A stretch of DNA of 64,000 bases, from positions 1,884,001 to 1,948,000 of the forward strand of contig NZ_CP051428.1 of NCBI RefSeq assembly GCF_012676905.1. Reading direction: 5' to 3'. The DNA is from Paenibacillus albicereus. GTDB taxonomy: Bacteria > Bacillota > Bacilli > Paenibacillales > Paenibacillaceae. Shown here piece by piece: positions 1-8,472 of the stretch (its first letter is position 1; every line of letters starts with the position of its first letter). The notes under the pieces are model-generated. The model was not told the origin of the DNA. It did not search any database and saw nothing but the letters and a program-made list of their open reading frames with translations. The translations under genes and the position numbers were made by a program.

Positions 1-384
1 CTGCCCGAGCTGCGCAGCCCGGCCGCCACGGCAGAGGCCGGCACGGCCATCTACCAGGCGCTGGAGCATATGCGGACCGAGGCGGCGCACGGCATGCTCA
101 TGGAGGATGCGGCCCGCAAGGTCGGGCTCAGCCGGGGCTACTTCGGCCAATGCTTCCGCCCGCTGACCGGGCGCTCCTATCACGAGCTGCTGACGATCCT
201 CCGCATCGAGGCGTCCGCCCGCATGCTGGCCGATACGAACGAGCTGATCTACGCCGTCGCCGAGCAGGCCGGCTTCAAGGACGAGAAGTACTTCCGCACC
301 GTCTTCAAGCAGGTCATGGGCATCAATCCCGGCGAGTACCGGACCCGGATGCAGGCGGGAGCGCAGAGCGGCAAGCCTTCCTGA
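1..384 (+). CDS. AraC-family regulator, C-terminal part (cut by window edge)
   Basis: The frame is open from the first base, so the gene starts upstream of the window. The visible 127 residues hold a two-helix-turn-helix AraC/XylS DNA-binding domain, with the family signature near the end (an AEQAGFKDEKYFRTVFKQ stretch, then GINPGEYR). In this family the domain binds promoter DNA and usually activates transcription. A sugar-importer operon follows directly, so the full protein may be a YesN-type response regulator or an AraC sensor controlling it; this is inference because the N-terminus is not visible. The stop codon lies inside a terminator hairpin. Confidence 0.85.
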   Translation: MPELRSPAATAEAGTAIYQALEHMRTEAAHGMLMEDAARKVGLSRGYFGQCFRPLTGRSYHELLTILRIEASARMLADTNELIYAVAEQAGFKDEKYFRTVFKQVMGINPGEYRTRMQAGAQSGKPS

Positions 385-408
385 GCCATCGGCTCGAGAA
401 GGCTTTTT
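373..408 (+). terminator. Rho-independent terminator overlapping the stop codon
   Basis: The stem AGCCTTC (374-380) pairs with GAAGGCT (398-404). An inner stem GAGCC/GGCTC closes an ATC loop, and a T run follows at 404-408. The TGA of the regulator (382-384) lies inside the hairpin. Confidence 0.8.
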
Positions 409-597
409 CCTTGCCGCTTCCGTCCGGTCCCGAGGGGGGCGATCGTCAGGCAGGGAGAGGCCTGATTGTTGAAAGCCCTTTTTTTCTGCCTATCCTCCCT
501 CCCCGAGCGCCCGTTTCCCTCTCCGTCCCCCTCGCGGATCGGAGGTATGCTGAATCCATCAAGTCCATCACCCGCACCCAAGAAAAGAGGATGAGCC

Positions 598-2367
598 ATG
601 AAGACGAAACAAGCCGCAGCCGCCGCGTTCCTATGCGCGCTGGTCCTTGCATCCGCTTGCAGCAACGGCAACGGAAACGGCGGCAACGCCCCGGCGCCGG
701 GCACGAACGCGGCTGCCGGCAACGGCGGAGCCGCCGAAGCCGCTCCGGACGGTCCGATGTCGCCTTATGCCGAGACGGTGTCGTACACGACGGTGAAAGG
801 AACGACGCAGAACCCGAACTTCCCGAACGGCGATACGTACGAGAAGAACATCTGGCAGGACTACGTCGAGAAGAAGCTGAACGTGAAGGGCAAGATCAGC
901 TGGTCCGCCCCGACCGACGGCGAGCAGTACTCCAAGAAGCTGTCCGTCGACATCGCGAGCAACCAGCTCCCCGACATCTTCATGATCGACGGCTCGACGG
1001 CGACGCCGATGCTCAAGCAGCTCGTCGAAGGCGACATGATCGAGGATCTGTCCGAGGTGTTCGACAAGTACGCGAGCGACACGGTCAAGGAGCATTATGC
1101 GGTCGACGACAACACGGCGCTGAACGGCGCGAAGTTCGACGGCAAGCTGATGGCGATCCCGGGCGTGCCGGAGCAGGCGCAGCCGATGCTCGTCTGGCTT
1201 CGCCAGGACTGGCTGGAGAAGCTCAAGCTGCCGGAGCCGAAGACGCTGGACGACGTGCGTACGATCTCCAAGGCGTTCACGACGCAGGATCCCGACGGCA
1301 ACGGCAAGAACGACACGCTCGGCCTCGTCGCGCAGAGCAACCCGGACTTCTACAGCAACAGCTTCAACCTGCATACGCTCGATACCGTGTTCTGGACGAG
1401 CAAGGCGTTCCCCAAAACCTGGATCAAGGGCGATGACGGCACCGTCAAGTGGGGCGGCATCCAGCCGGAGGTCAAGACGGCGCTCGGCATCATCCGCGAC
1501 ATGTACAAGGAAGGCAGCCTGGACTCCGACTTCGGCCTGAAGGACGGCGGCAAGACGACCGAGGACGTGAGCTCCGGCAAGGCCGGCATGGTGTTCGAGG
1601 CCTGGTACGCGCCGTTCTATCCGCTCGGCAACACGCTCCGCAACAACCCGAACGCGGAGTGGAAGCCGTATGCGATCCTGGACAGCGAGGGCAAGCTGCA
1701 AGTCGCGTCCAACCCGACTCCGGTCAGCTACATCGTCGTCCGCAAAGGCTACGAGAATCCGGAGCTGGCGATGAAGCTCATCAACCTGTCGACGGAAATC
1801 CTGGAGCGCAAGGACCCCGAGATTCAGGCGCTGTACGAGCAGTACAAGGAGATTAAGCTGTCGACGCTTCTGCATCCGACGTACATCGACTTCGGCATCG
1901 CCGATCCGGAAGTGCTCGGCAAGCGCTACATCAAGTACAAGGATCTCGTCGAGGGCAAGGCGGACGAGAGCATCCTCGGACCGGACGACACGGACGGCTG
2001 GGTGTCGCTGAAGCAGGAGATGGAGACGCCGTTCGCCTCCGTGCGCGACAAGCTCTCCTCCATGAGCGACGAGGACAAGAACGCCGCGTTCAACAACCAC
2101 ATCTCGTGGGTAGCCTGGATGGACGCGCTCAAGCTCAGCTCGACGGACAACCTGAACTACGTCACGAACGTGTTCAACGGCAGCACGAAGACGATGGACC
2201 GCAAATGGGAAAGCCTGCTGACGATGCAGAAGCAGGCGTACCTCAAGATCATCACCGGCAACGAGCCGCTCGATTCCTTCGACCGCTTCGTCGAGGACTG
2301 GAACAAGCAGGGCGGAGACCAGGTCACCCAGGAAGTCCAGGAAGAAGTCCAGAAAAACAACGGGTAG
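598..2367 (+). CDS. Extracellular sugar-binding lipoprotein of ABC importer (LplA-type)
   Basis: 589 residues. The N-terminus has a lysine, a hydrophobic stretch and the lipobox LASAC with the lipidated Cys at about residue 21, followed by a Gly/Asn/Ala-rich linker. This marks a membrane-anchored substrate-binding protein. A calcium-binding-like DPDGNGKND motif and the overall length fit the large family-1 extracellular solute-binding proteins paired with LplB/LplC permeases in Paenibacillaceae. Two permease genes follow, with a 25-base gap to the first. The start has a purine-rich AAAAGAGG site upstream. The substrate is probably an oligosaccharide, given the downstream glycosidase; which one cannot be read from sequence. 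Confidence 0.93.
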   Translation: MKTKQAAAAAFLCALVLASACSNGNGNGGNAPAPGTNAAAGNGGAAEAAPDGPMSPYAETVSYTTVKGTTQNPNFPNGDTYEKNIWQDYVEKKLNVKGKISWSAPTDGEQYSKKLSVDIASNQLPDIFMIDGSTATPMLKQLVEGDMIEDLSEVFDKYASDTVKEHYAVDDNTALNGAKFDGKLMAIPGVPEQAQPMLVWLRQDWLEKLKLPEPKTLDDVRTISKAFTTQDPDGNGKNDTLGLVAQSNPDFYSNSFNLHTLDTVFWTSKAFPKTWIKGDDGTVKWGGIQPEVKTALGIIRDMYKEGSLDSDFGLKDGGKTTEDVSSGKAGMVFEAWYAPFYPLGNTLRNNPNAEWKPYAILDSEGKLQVASNPTPVSYIVVRKGYENPELAMKLINLSTEILERKDPEIQALYEQYKEIKLSTLLHPTYIDFGIADPEVLGKRYIKYKDLVEGKADESILGPDDTDGWVSLKQEMETPFASVRDKLSSMSDEDKNAAFNNHISWVAWMDALKLSSTDNLNYVTNVFNGSTKTMDRKWESLLTMQKQAYLKIITGNEPLDSFDRFVEDWNKQGGDQVTQEVQEEVQKNNG

Positions 2368-2392
2368 ATCCAGTCAGGAGCAGAGAGAAACC

Positions 2393-3292
2393 ATGCGAAA
2401 ATCCTTCTGGAAGACGACCACGTTCCATTACCTGCTGATGCTGCTGCCTGCGGTCGCGCTCGCGCTCGTGTTCAGCATCGCGCCCTTGACGGGCATCATC
2501 ATGGCGTTCCAGGACTTCAATCCCGGCAAGGGCATGTTCCGGTCCGAGTTCATCGGCCTCGACAACTTCCGGGACCTGCTCGTCGATCCGCAGATCTATC
2601 AGATCATCAAGAACACCGTCTACATCTCGCTGATGAAGATGGCCGCCGGCATCATCGTGCCGATCGTCTTCGCCCTGCTGCTCAACGAGCTGCGCGTGCG
2701 CTTCTTCAAGCGGACGGTGCAGACGATCGTCTATCTGCCCCACTTCCTGTCGTGGGTTATCATCGCCGGCATCATCAAGGACATGTTCGCCAAGGACGGC
2801 GTCATCAACATGATGCTCGGCTCCATCGGCATCGAGGCGGTGAGCTTCCTCGGCAGCAACTTCTGGTTCCGGCCGCTGCTGGTGACGACGGACGTTTGGA
2901 AGGAATTCGGCTTCGCCGCGGTCGTCTACCTCGCCGCGCTGACGAGCATCAGCCCGAGCCTCTACGAGGCGGCGGACATGGACGGCGCCACGCGCCTGCA
3001 GAAGCTGCGCCACGTGACGATTCCCGGCATCACGACGACGATCGTGCTGCTCGGCACGCTCAGCCTGCAGAACGTGCTCAACGCCGGCTTCGACCAGGTG
3101 TTCAACCTGTACAACGACCTCGTGTTCGCGAGCGGCGACATCATCGACACCTATGTGTACCGCGTCGGCTTCCAGCAGATCAACTTCGAGATCGGCACCG
3201 CCGTCGGCCTGTTCAAGTCGGTCATCAGCATGTTCCTGATCGTCGGCGCCTACAAGCTCGCCGACCGCTTCGCCGGCTACCGGATCTTCTAG
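2393..3292 (+). CDS. Sugar ABC transporter permease (LplB-type)
   Basis: 299 residues with about six membrane segments, starting with MLLPAVALALVFSIAPLTG. The cytoplasmic EAA loop, which contacts the ATPase, is visible as YEAADMDGATRLQKLRH. The protein ends in the family-typical RFAGYRIF. It forms the membrane channel with the next gene and receives substrate from the lipoprotein upstream. The start is preceded by AGGAGCAGAGAG. No ATPase gene lies in this operon. In this family a shared MsmX-type ATPase encoded elsewhere usually energises several importers, and that is the likely arrangement here. Confidence 0.94.
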   Translation: MRKSFWKTTTFHYLLMLLPAVALALVFSIAPLTGIIMAFQDFNPGKGMFRSEFIGLDNFRDLLVDPQIYQIIKNTVYISLMKMAAGIIVPIVFALLLNELRVRFFKRTVQTIVYLPHFLSWVIIAGIIKDMFAKDGVINMMLGSIGIEAVSFLGSNFWFRPLLVTTDVWKEFGFAAVVYLAALTSISPSLYEAADMDGATRLQKLRHVTIPGITTTIVLLGTLSLQNVLNAGFDQVFNLYNDLVFASGDIIDTYVYRVGFQQINFEIGTAVGLFKSVISMFLIVGAYKLADRFAGYRIF

Positions 3293-3311
3293 AAAGGAGG
3301 AACGACCTCTC

Positions 3312-4184
3312 ATGATGAAACGCCATACCTGGGCCGATACGGTCATCATCCTTATTCTCGCGCTCGTCGCGCTCACTTCCCTGGCGCCGCTCCTGCATAC
3401 GCTCTCGCTGTCGGTGAGCGACCAGTCCAAGGCGAACGCGGGCATGATTACCGTCTATCCGCAGGGCTTCAACCTGGATTCCTACAAGCAGATCTTCAAG
3501 GACCACCAGTTCCTCCAATCGTTCTGGGTGTCGGTGAAGCGGGTGTTCCTCACCGCCGTGCTCAGCTTCCTCGTGACGCTGCTGGCGGCCTATCCGCTGT
3601 CCCGCACGACGCGGCAGTTCCGCCTGCGGAACATGTTCATGTGGCTGTTCATCGTCGTGCTCGTGTTCAACGGCGGCCTCGTCCCGTTCTACATGGTCGT
3701 CAAGGGCATCGGCCTGTACAACTCGATGTGGGCGCTCGTGCTGCCGATGCTGCTGAACGTGTTCAACGTCATCCTCGTCATCAACTTCTTCCGCGGCCTG
3801 CCCAAGGAGCTCGACGAATCGGCGGCGCTGGACGGCGCCGGTCCGTGGCGCATCCTGTTCACGATCTACCTGCCGCTGTCGCTGCCCGTCATGGCGACGA
3901 TCACGCTGTTCATCATCGTCAATACGTGGAACGACTACATGATGGGGCTGCTGTTCGCCCGCGACCAGCATCTGATCCCGCTGCAGACGTACCTACAGAG
4001 CCTGTTCATCCAGATCGACCCGACGCGCATGTCCTCGGACCAGATGATCGAGCTGAGCAAGGTGTCCAACCAGACGCTCAACGCCTCCAAGATCATGGTC
4101 TCGCTGCTGCCGATCGTGGCCATCTATCCGTTCCTGCAGCGCTACTTCATCACGGGCATCACGCTCGGATCGGTCAAGGAATAG
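3312..4184 (+). CDS. Sugar ABC transporter permease (LplC/CUT1-type)
   Basis: 290 residues, six predicted membrane segments and the EAA-type loop ESAALDGAGPWRILFTIYLP near residue 175. The C-terminus GITLGSVKE is typical of LplC/YtcP permeases. The gene lies 19 bases after the first permease behind an AAAGGAGG site. It starts with two consecutive ATG codons, of which the first is used here. It completes the transmembrane dimer of the importer. Nothing in the sequence is unusual. Confidence 0.94.
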   Translation: MMKRHTWADTVIILILALVALTSLAPLLHTLSLSVSDQSKANAGMITVYPQGFNLDSYKQIFKDHQFLQSFWVSVKRVFLTAVLSFLVTLLAAYPLSRTTRQFRLRNMFMWLFIVVLVFNGGLVPFYMVVKGIGLYNSMWALVLPMLLNVFNVILVINFFRGLPKELDESAALDGAGPWRILFTIYLPLSLPVMATITLFIIVNTWNDYMMGLLFARDQHLIPLQTYLQSLFIQIDPTRMSSDQMIELSKVSNQTLNASKIMVSLLPIVAIYPFLQRYFITGITLGSVKE

Positions 4185-4194
4185 GAGGATGGCG

Positions 4195-5898
4195 ATGAAG
4201 CTCGATCTGACCCTGACGCCGTTCAGCTATCCCGGCTCCTCCTACGCCATCCGCTGGATGGGCGAATCTCCGGACGAGCCGGAGGGCCTGTATCTGTGCA
4301 CCGCACGCAAGGTCGGCTGGCGCAGCCGCATCGCCAAGCTCGACCTGCTGCAGGACGGCGAGGTCCGTCCGCTCAGCGCGGCCGACGCGGAGCCGGCGGT
4401 GCTGGAATTCCGCAGCGGCGAGACAGCCGGCCAGGCCTGCTTCGGCAGTCCGACCCAGCTCGTCCTTCGAGCGGAGGGCGCCGGCCTGCGCCTGACCTTC
4501 GTCAAGCCCTCGCATCTGCTGGAGCGGGAGCGGGGAGCGGCGGAGATCAACTGCAGCGCCCAGTACGAGATCGCCGGCGTGCTTCCTCTGGAAGGCTCGC
4601 TGGAACGGCACGCGGAATGGGACGGCGACAACGCGGTCTGGGGCTATGTGGACTGCCTGCCCGACCCGGAGACCGGAGCGGCGGAAGCGGTGCTGGAGCT
4701 CGTCTACGGCGCCTCGGTCTGGCAGCCTGCGGCCGATCCGGTCCGATTCGCGGCCGCGCTCGCGGAGGCCGAGCAGGCCTACGCGGCCTGGCGCGCTCCG
4801 TTCGGCGAAGCCGCGCGCCCGGCCGACCGGGACGCGTATGACCTCGCGGCCTACCTGCACTGGTCGTCGGTCGTCCAGCCGTCGGGCTATCTGACGCGCG
4901 GCACCGTGTACAGCTCGATGACCGGCATGGCCGGCATCTGGAGCTGGGACCACTGCTTCCACGCGATGGCGCTCATTCACGGCGACCCCGATCTGGCTTG
5001 GGACCAGCTCATGCTGATGTTCGATCGGCAGGACCGGTACGGAGCGCTCCCGGACTGCATGACGGAGACGTACGTGCACTGGGGGTCGACCAAGCCGCCG
5101 ATCCATGGCTTCGCCCTCGGCTGGCTGATGGACCGCGCCCCGGAGCAGATCACCGACGAGCGGCTGACGGAAGCCTACGCCCCGCTCGCCGCCTGGACGG
5201 ACTGGTGGATGACGTACCGCGACCGCAACGGTAACGGCATCCCGGAATACCACAACGGCAACGACTGCGGCTGGGACAACAGCACGATCTTCCAAAGCGG
5301 CGTGCCGCTCGAGAGCCCGGATCTGAGCGCGTACCTCGTGCTGCAGATGGAGACGCTGGCGCGGGTCGCCGAGCGGCTGTCCATGCCGGAGCAGGCGCGG
5401 GACTGGGCGGAGCGCGCCGAGGAGCTGCTGCGGCTAATGGTGGAGCGGTTCCGCAGCGGCGATCGGCTGCGTCCGATCCGGCTGGAGGGAGAGGCGAGGA
5501 TCGCCTCCTCCAGCCTGCTGGAGTTCATCCCGCTGCTGCTCGGCCGCCGCCTGCCGGAGGATGTGGCCTCGGCGATGATCCAGGAGCTGCGGGACCCGCG
5601 GTTCTGGACGGAATACGGCTGGGCGAGCGAGGCGCTGGACAGTCCGCTGTATGTCGAGGACGGCTACTGGCGGGGCCCGGTGTGGGCGCCTCCCGCGTTC
5701 CTGCTCGTCCATGCGCTGCATGAGCTGGGGGAGAAGGCGTTCGCGCGCGAGGCGGCGGTCCGCTTCCTCGACACCGTGTCGGCCGCCGGCATGGCCGAGA
5801 ACTTCAGCTCCCGCACGGGAGCGTCGCAGCGCGACCCGGCGATCGTATGGACCGCCTCGGCGTTCATGCTGCTGCAGGCGTACGTGCGGGTCGATTAA
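4195..5898 (+). CDS. Intracellular (alpha/alpha)6-barrel glycoside hydrolase, GH63-like
   Basis: 567 residues, no signal peptide, so cytoplasmic. The motifs GIWSWDHCFHAMAL (about residue 245), CGWDNSTIF (about 360), YWRGPVW (about 490) and ENFSSRTG near the end are the alpha/alpha-toroid signatures of GH63 and related glucosidases. The last gene of the importer operon, it probably splits the imported oligosaccharide. An upstream ATG at 4189 touches the AGGAGG site (4183-4188), leaving no spacing, so the ATG at 4195 with six bases of spacing was chosen. Exact linkage specificity is not readable; an amylo-glucosidase-like role is possible. Confidence 0.8.
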   Translation: MKLDLTLTPFSYPGSSYAIRWMGESPDEPEGLYLCTARKVGWRSRIAKLDLLQDGEVRPLSAADAEPAVLEFRSGETAGQACFGSPTQLVLRAEGAGLRLTFVKPSHLLERERGAAEINCSAQYEIAGVLPLEGSLERHAEWDGDNAVWGYVDCLPDPETGAAEAVLELVYGASVWQPAADPVRFAAALAEAEQAYAAWRAPFGEAARPADRDAYDLAAYLHWSSVVQPSGYLTRGTVYSSMTGMAGIWSWDHCFHAMALIHGDPDLAWDQLMLMFDRQDRYGALPDCMTETYVHWGSTKPPIHGFALGWLMDRAPEQITDERLTEAYAPLAAWTDWWMTYRDRNGNGIPEYHNGNDCGWDNSTIFQSGVPLESPDLSAYLVLQMETLARVAERLSMPEQARDWAERAEELLRLMVERFRSGDRLRPIRLEGEARIASSSLLEFIPLLLGRRLPEDVASAMIQELRDPRFWTEYGWASEALDSPLYVEDGYWRGPVWAPPAFLLVHALHELGEKAFAREAAVRFLDTVSAAGMAENFSSRTGASQRDPAIVWTASAFMLLQAYVRVD

Positions 5899-5948
5899 GC
5901 CGATGCAAGGCAAGCAAGACGATGCAAGGCGAGACGATGCAAGGCGAG
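5899..5948 (+). repeat. Three close direct copies of GATGCAAGGC
   Basis: The 10-mer GATGCAAGGC occurs at 5902-5911, 5921-5930 and 5936-5945 between the glycosidase stop and its terminator. The rest of the 323-base gap up to 6221, apart from the terminator, shows no recognisable gene. Confidence 0.6.
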
Positions 5949-5990
5949 GGGACGGAAGGGAGCGAGAGCTCCTCTTTTCGTCCCTATTTT
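5949..5990 (+). terminator. Rho-independent terminator of the importer/glycosidase operon
   Basis: The outer stem GGGACG (5949-5954) pairs with CGTCCC (5979-5984). The inner stem GGAGC/GCTCC (5959-5963/5968-5972) closes a GAGA tetraloop. The sequence TATTTT follows. Confidence 0.8.
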
Positions 5991-6221
5991 GCTTGTAAAG
6001 ACTCCGATTCAAAAGAGCAACCGTCGGCAAGAGTGCGATCGCGGTCCGACCGGCGGAAGGAGTCCGCTCACGCCGCCGCGTCCCCTGAGGCGCGGCGGCA
6101 TCTGCTTGCGCAACCGGGACGGATGCCGAATTTGCCCGGTACGCCTGCCTATCTTCTATCTCTCCGGACCGGCCGCGAGGGCTAAGCTTACGCTAGCCAT
6201 CTTGAAGGAGGAACCAAACCT

Positions 6222-7514
6222 ATGACATCGCCCGCTTCCGCGCCCGCCCTGCCCCTCGCGGCAGGCCTATCCCTGACGGTGAACGGACGGCCCGCCGACG
6301 TGCTCGCCACGAACGTCGCCTACTTCGTGTCCGCGGCCGTCGCCGGACCGTCCGACATCGTCCTCGAAAGCGCGTCTCCGCTCGGGGACGTCGAAATCAG
6401 TCCGATCCGCAAAGGCATCCAGCCGTCCGTCGAGGGAGGACGCCTGGCGTTCCGCATCGAGGGACCGGAGTTGCTCCATCTCCAGCTGTCCGGCCTGCCG
6501 CTGCCGCTGTTCTTCTTCGGCAACCCGGGAACGCCGTACGACGGCAAGGCGACCTATGCCTTTGCCGGAGGCGGCGTCCACGACGCCGGCGAGATCACGC
6601 TGCGCAGCGGAGAGTCGCTGTACATCGAAGCCGGCACGATCGTGCGCGGCAGCGTCCGCGCCGACGAGGCGGACGGCATCCGGATCTATGGCGAGGGCAT
6701 CCTGGACGGCTCGTACTTCGCCGGCGTGCGCGACTACCGCATGATCCTGCTGTACCGCTGCACGAACGTCGAGATCCGCGACATCGCGATGGTCCATCCG
6801 CCGTGCTGGATGATGATGCTGGCGGACTGCGAGGACGTGCGCGTCGACCGCGTCAAGCAGATCGGCGAGGTCGTCAGCTCCGACGGCATCGACATCGTCG
6901 GCAGCCGGAACGTCACCGTGGAGAACTGCTTCCTGCGCAACAACGACGACTGCGTCGTCGTCAAGGCGTTCGACTGGCCGGACGAGCAGGCGGGCCGCAC
7001 GCTGCTGGCCGCCCGAGATGTCTACGGCATCCGCGTGCGCGCCTGCACGTTCGTGAACGGTCCGTCCGGCAACGCCTTCGAGATCGGCCACGAGCTGACC
7101 GTCGCCGAGGTGCGGGACATCGTGTTCGAGGACATCGACATCGTCACCGTTCACGGCTACGGCGCGGCGCTCAGCATCCATGTCGGCGACCGCGCGGCCG
7201 TGCGCGACGTCGTGTTCCGCGATATCCGCATCCAGCATTACTACGACAAGCTGGTCGACTTCCGCGTTATGAAGTCGATGTACAACCAGGACGCCGAGCG
7301 CGGCACAATTCAGGACATCCTGCTGCAGGACATCCAGGTGCGCGTCTCCCCGTACAATCCGGGCTACTCCACCTCGCTCATCGGAGGCTACGACGCCGAG
7401 CACCGGGTCGAGCGGATCACGTTCGACAACTTCACGCTGAACCGCGTGCGCGTCCTCAGCGCGGACCAGCTCGACCTGTTCACCAAGCAGGCCGCCGACA
7501 TCGTCTTCCGATGA
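6222..7514 (+). CDS. Right-handed beta-helix glycoside hydrolase (GH28/GH49-like)
   Basis: 430 residues without a signal peptide. An N-terminal beta-sandwich-like part (about 1-120) precedes a parallel beta-helix with repeating strand-turn patterns. The catalytic-type signature NNDDC is near residue 245 and GHEL near residue 290, where polygalacturonases have a GHG motif. These fit clan GH-N (GH28 polygalacturonases, GH49 dextranases), but the altered GHE motif makes the exact family uncertain. An AAGGAGG site lies just upstream. The stop codon overlaps the ATG of the next gene (ATGA), so the two are translationally coupled and probably act on the same carbohydrate. Confidence 0.75.
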   Translation: MTSPASAPALPLAAGLSLTVNGRPADVLATNVAYFVSAAVAGPSDIVLESASPLGDVEISPIRKGIQPSVEGGRLAFRIEGPELLHLQLSGLPLPLFFFGNPGTPYDGKATYAFAGGGVHDAGEITLRSGESLYIEAGTIVRGSVRADEADGIRIYGEGILDGSYFAGVRDYRMILLYRCTNVEIRDIAMVHPPCWMMMLADCEDVRVDRVKQIGEVVSSDGIDIVGSRNVTVENCFLRNNDDCVVVKAFDWPDEQAGRTLLAARDVYGIRVRACTFVNGPSGNAFEIGHELTVAEVRDIVFEDIDIVTVHGYGAALSIHVGDRAAVRDVVFRDIRIQHYYDKLVDFRVMKSMYNQDAERGTIQDILLQDIQVRVSPYNPGYSTSLIGGYDAEHRVERITFDNFTLNRVRVLSADQLDLFTKQAADIVFR

Positions 7515-8293
7515 TCGCCGTGCTGACGCAAGGAGACGACGCCGGCTGCAGCCGCTCCGCCAACGCGGCGATCGCCGACGCCGCCGACCGCGGGCTGCTG
7601 CGCAACGTGTCCGTGATGGCCGTCGGTCCGGCGCTGGACGACGCGGCCGCGATGCTGGCGTCAAGGCCCGAGCTGTGCGCCGGGCTGCACGGCACGATCC
7701 ATGCCGAGTGGGACCGGGTCAAGTGGCAGCCGGCCGCTTCGCGCAGCCGCATCTCCTCGTTGCTGGGGGACGACGGGGAGTTCTACGCGTCTCCGGCGGA
7801 GATGAAGAGCGGCGGCTTCGATCCGCTGGACGTGCTGACCGAGCTGCAGGCCCAGCTGGAGCGGCTCCGCGCGGCCGGCATCCAGCCGGATTACTTCGAC
7901 ACGCACATGCGGTTCGAATGGACGGACGCCAGGCTGGGGCCGTTGCTGCGGGCATGGTGCGCGAGCGAGGGTCTCCGCTACTATCGGGATGCCGCGCAAG
8001 ATTGGCCGGAGCCGCAGGCAGAGGACGAGGCGGCCGATCAGACGCCGGCCGAGCGCGCGCTGCTGGCGCTGCCGCGCCTTCGTCCCGGAGGCGCCTACGT
8101 GCTGCTCGGCCACCCGGATCTCGGCGGGGAGGAGCTGCGCCGCTTCGGCAGCGCCGGCTATCCGGCGGAGGCCGTGGCAAGGGACCGGCGGCTCGAGCAT
8201 GAGCTGTTCCTCGACGCTCGGCTCGCCGCAGCGCTGCGGGAGCGGGACATCCGCGTCCTGCGTTACTCCGATCTGCCGCTTGGCGGCAGCTAA
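7511..8293 (+). CDS. ChbG/YdjC-family carbohydrate deacetylase
   Basis: 260 residues. The metal-site motifs of the YdjC/ChbG family are present in modified form: QGDDAG near residue 7 (family ADDFG), LHGTIHAEW near 60 and DTHMRFEW near 130. Family members remove N-acetyl groups from mono- or oligosaccharides such as chito-oligomers. The start ATG overlaps the stop of the beta-helix hydrolase by four bases, and no separate ribosome site is needed. Coupling to a beta-helix glycosidase suggests the pair handles an acetylated glycan; the substrate is not known. Confidence 0.8.
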   Translation: MIAVLTQGDDAGCSRSANAAIADAADRGLLRNVSVMAVGPALDDAAAMLASRPELCAGLHGTIHAEWDRVKWQPAASRSRISSLLGDDGEFYASPAEMKSGGFDPLDVLTELQAQLERLRAAGIQPDYFDTHMRFEWTDARLGPLLRAWCASEGLRYYRDAAQDWPEPQAEDEAADQTPAERALLALPRLRPGGAYVLLGHPDLGGEELRRFGSAGYPAEAVARDRRLEHELFLDARLAAALRERDIRVLRYSDLPLGGS

Positions 8294-8472
8294 GCGTTTG
8301 GAGCAGCGGGGGCGTTCGACAGCATCAGGGGGGACGATCGGGCGCTGGCCCGGACGGCCTCCCTACTGTTTTCTCCCTGCGCCGCCCGTTTGTCTATCCC
8401 GGTCCGAGCATGGAACGCGATAGAATGAAAGCGCACCCAATGGTGCGGAACGAATCGAACGGAGGCGAATTG

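Noticed and set aside
2324-3971. Long minus-strand open frames opposite the first importer
   Set aside because: They are shadows of the permease genes in a high-GC sequence; composition is Arg/Asp/His-biased and no ribosome sites were seen.
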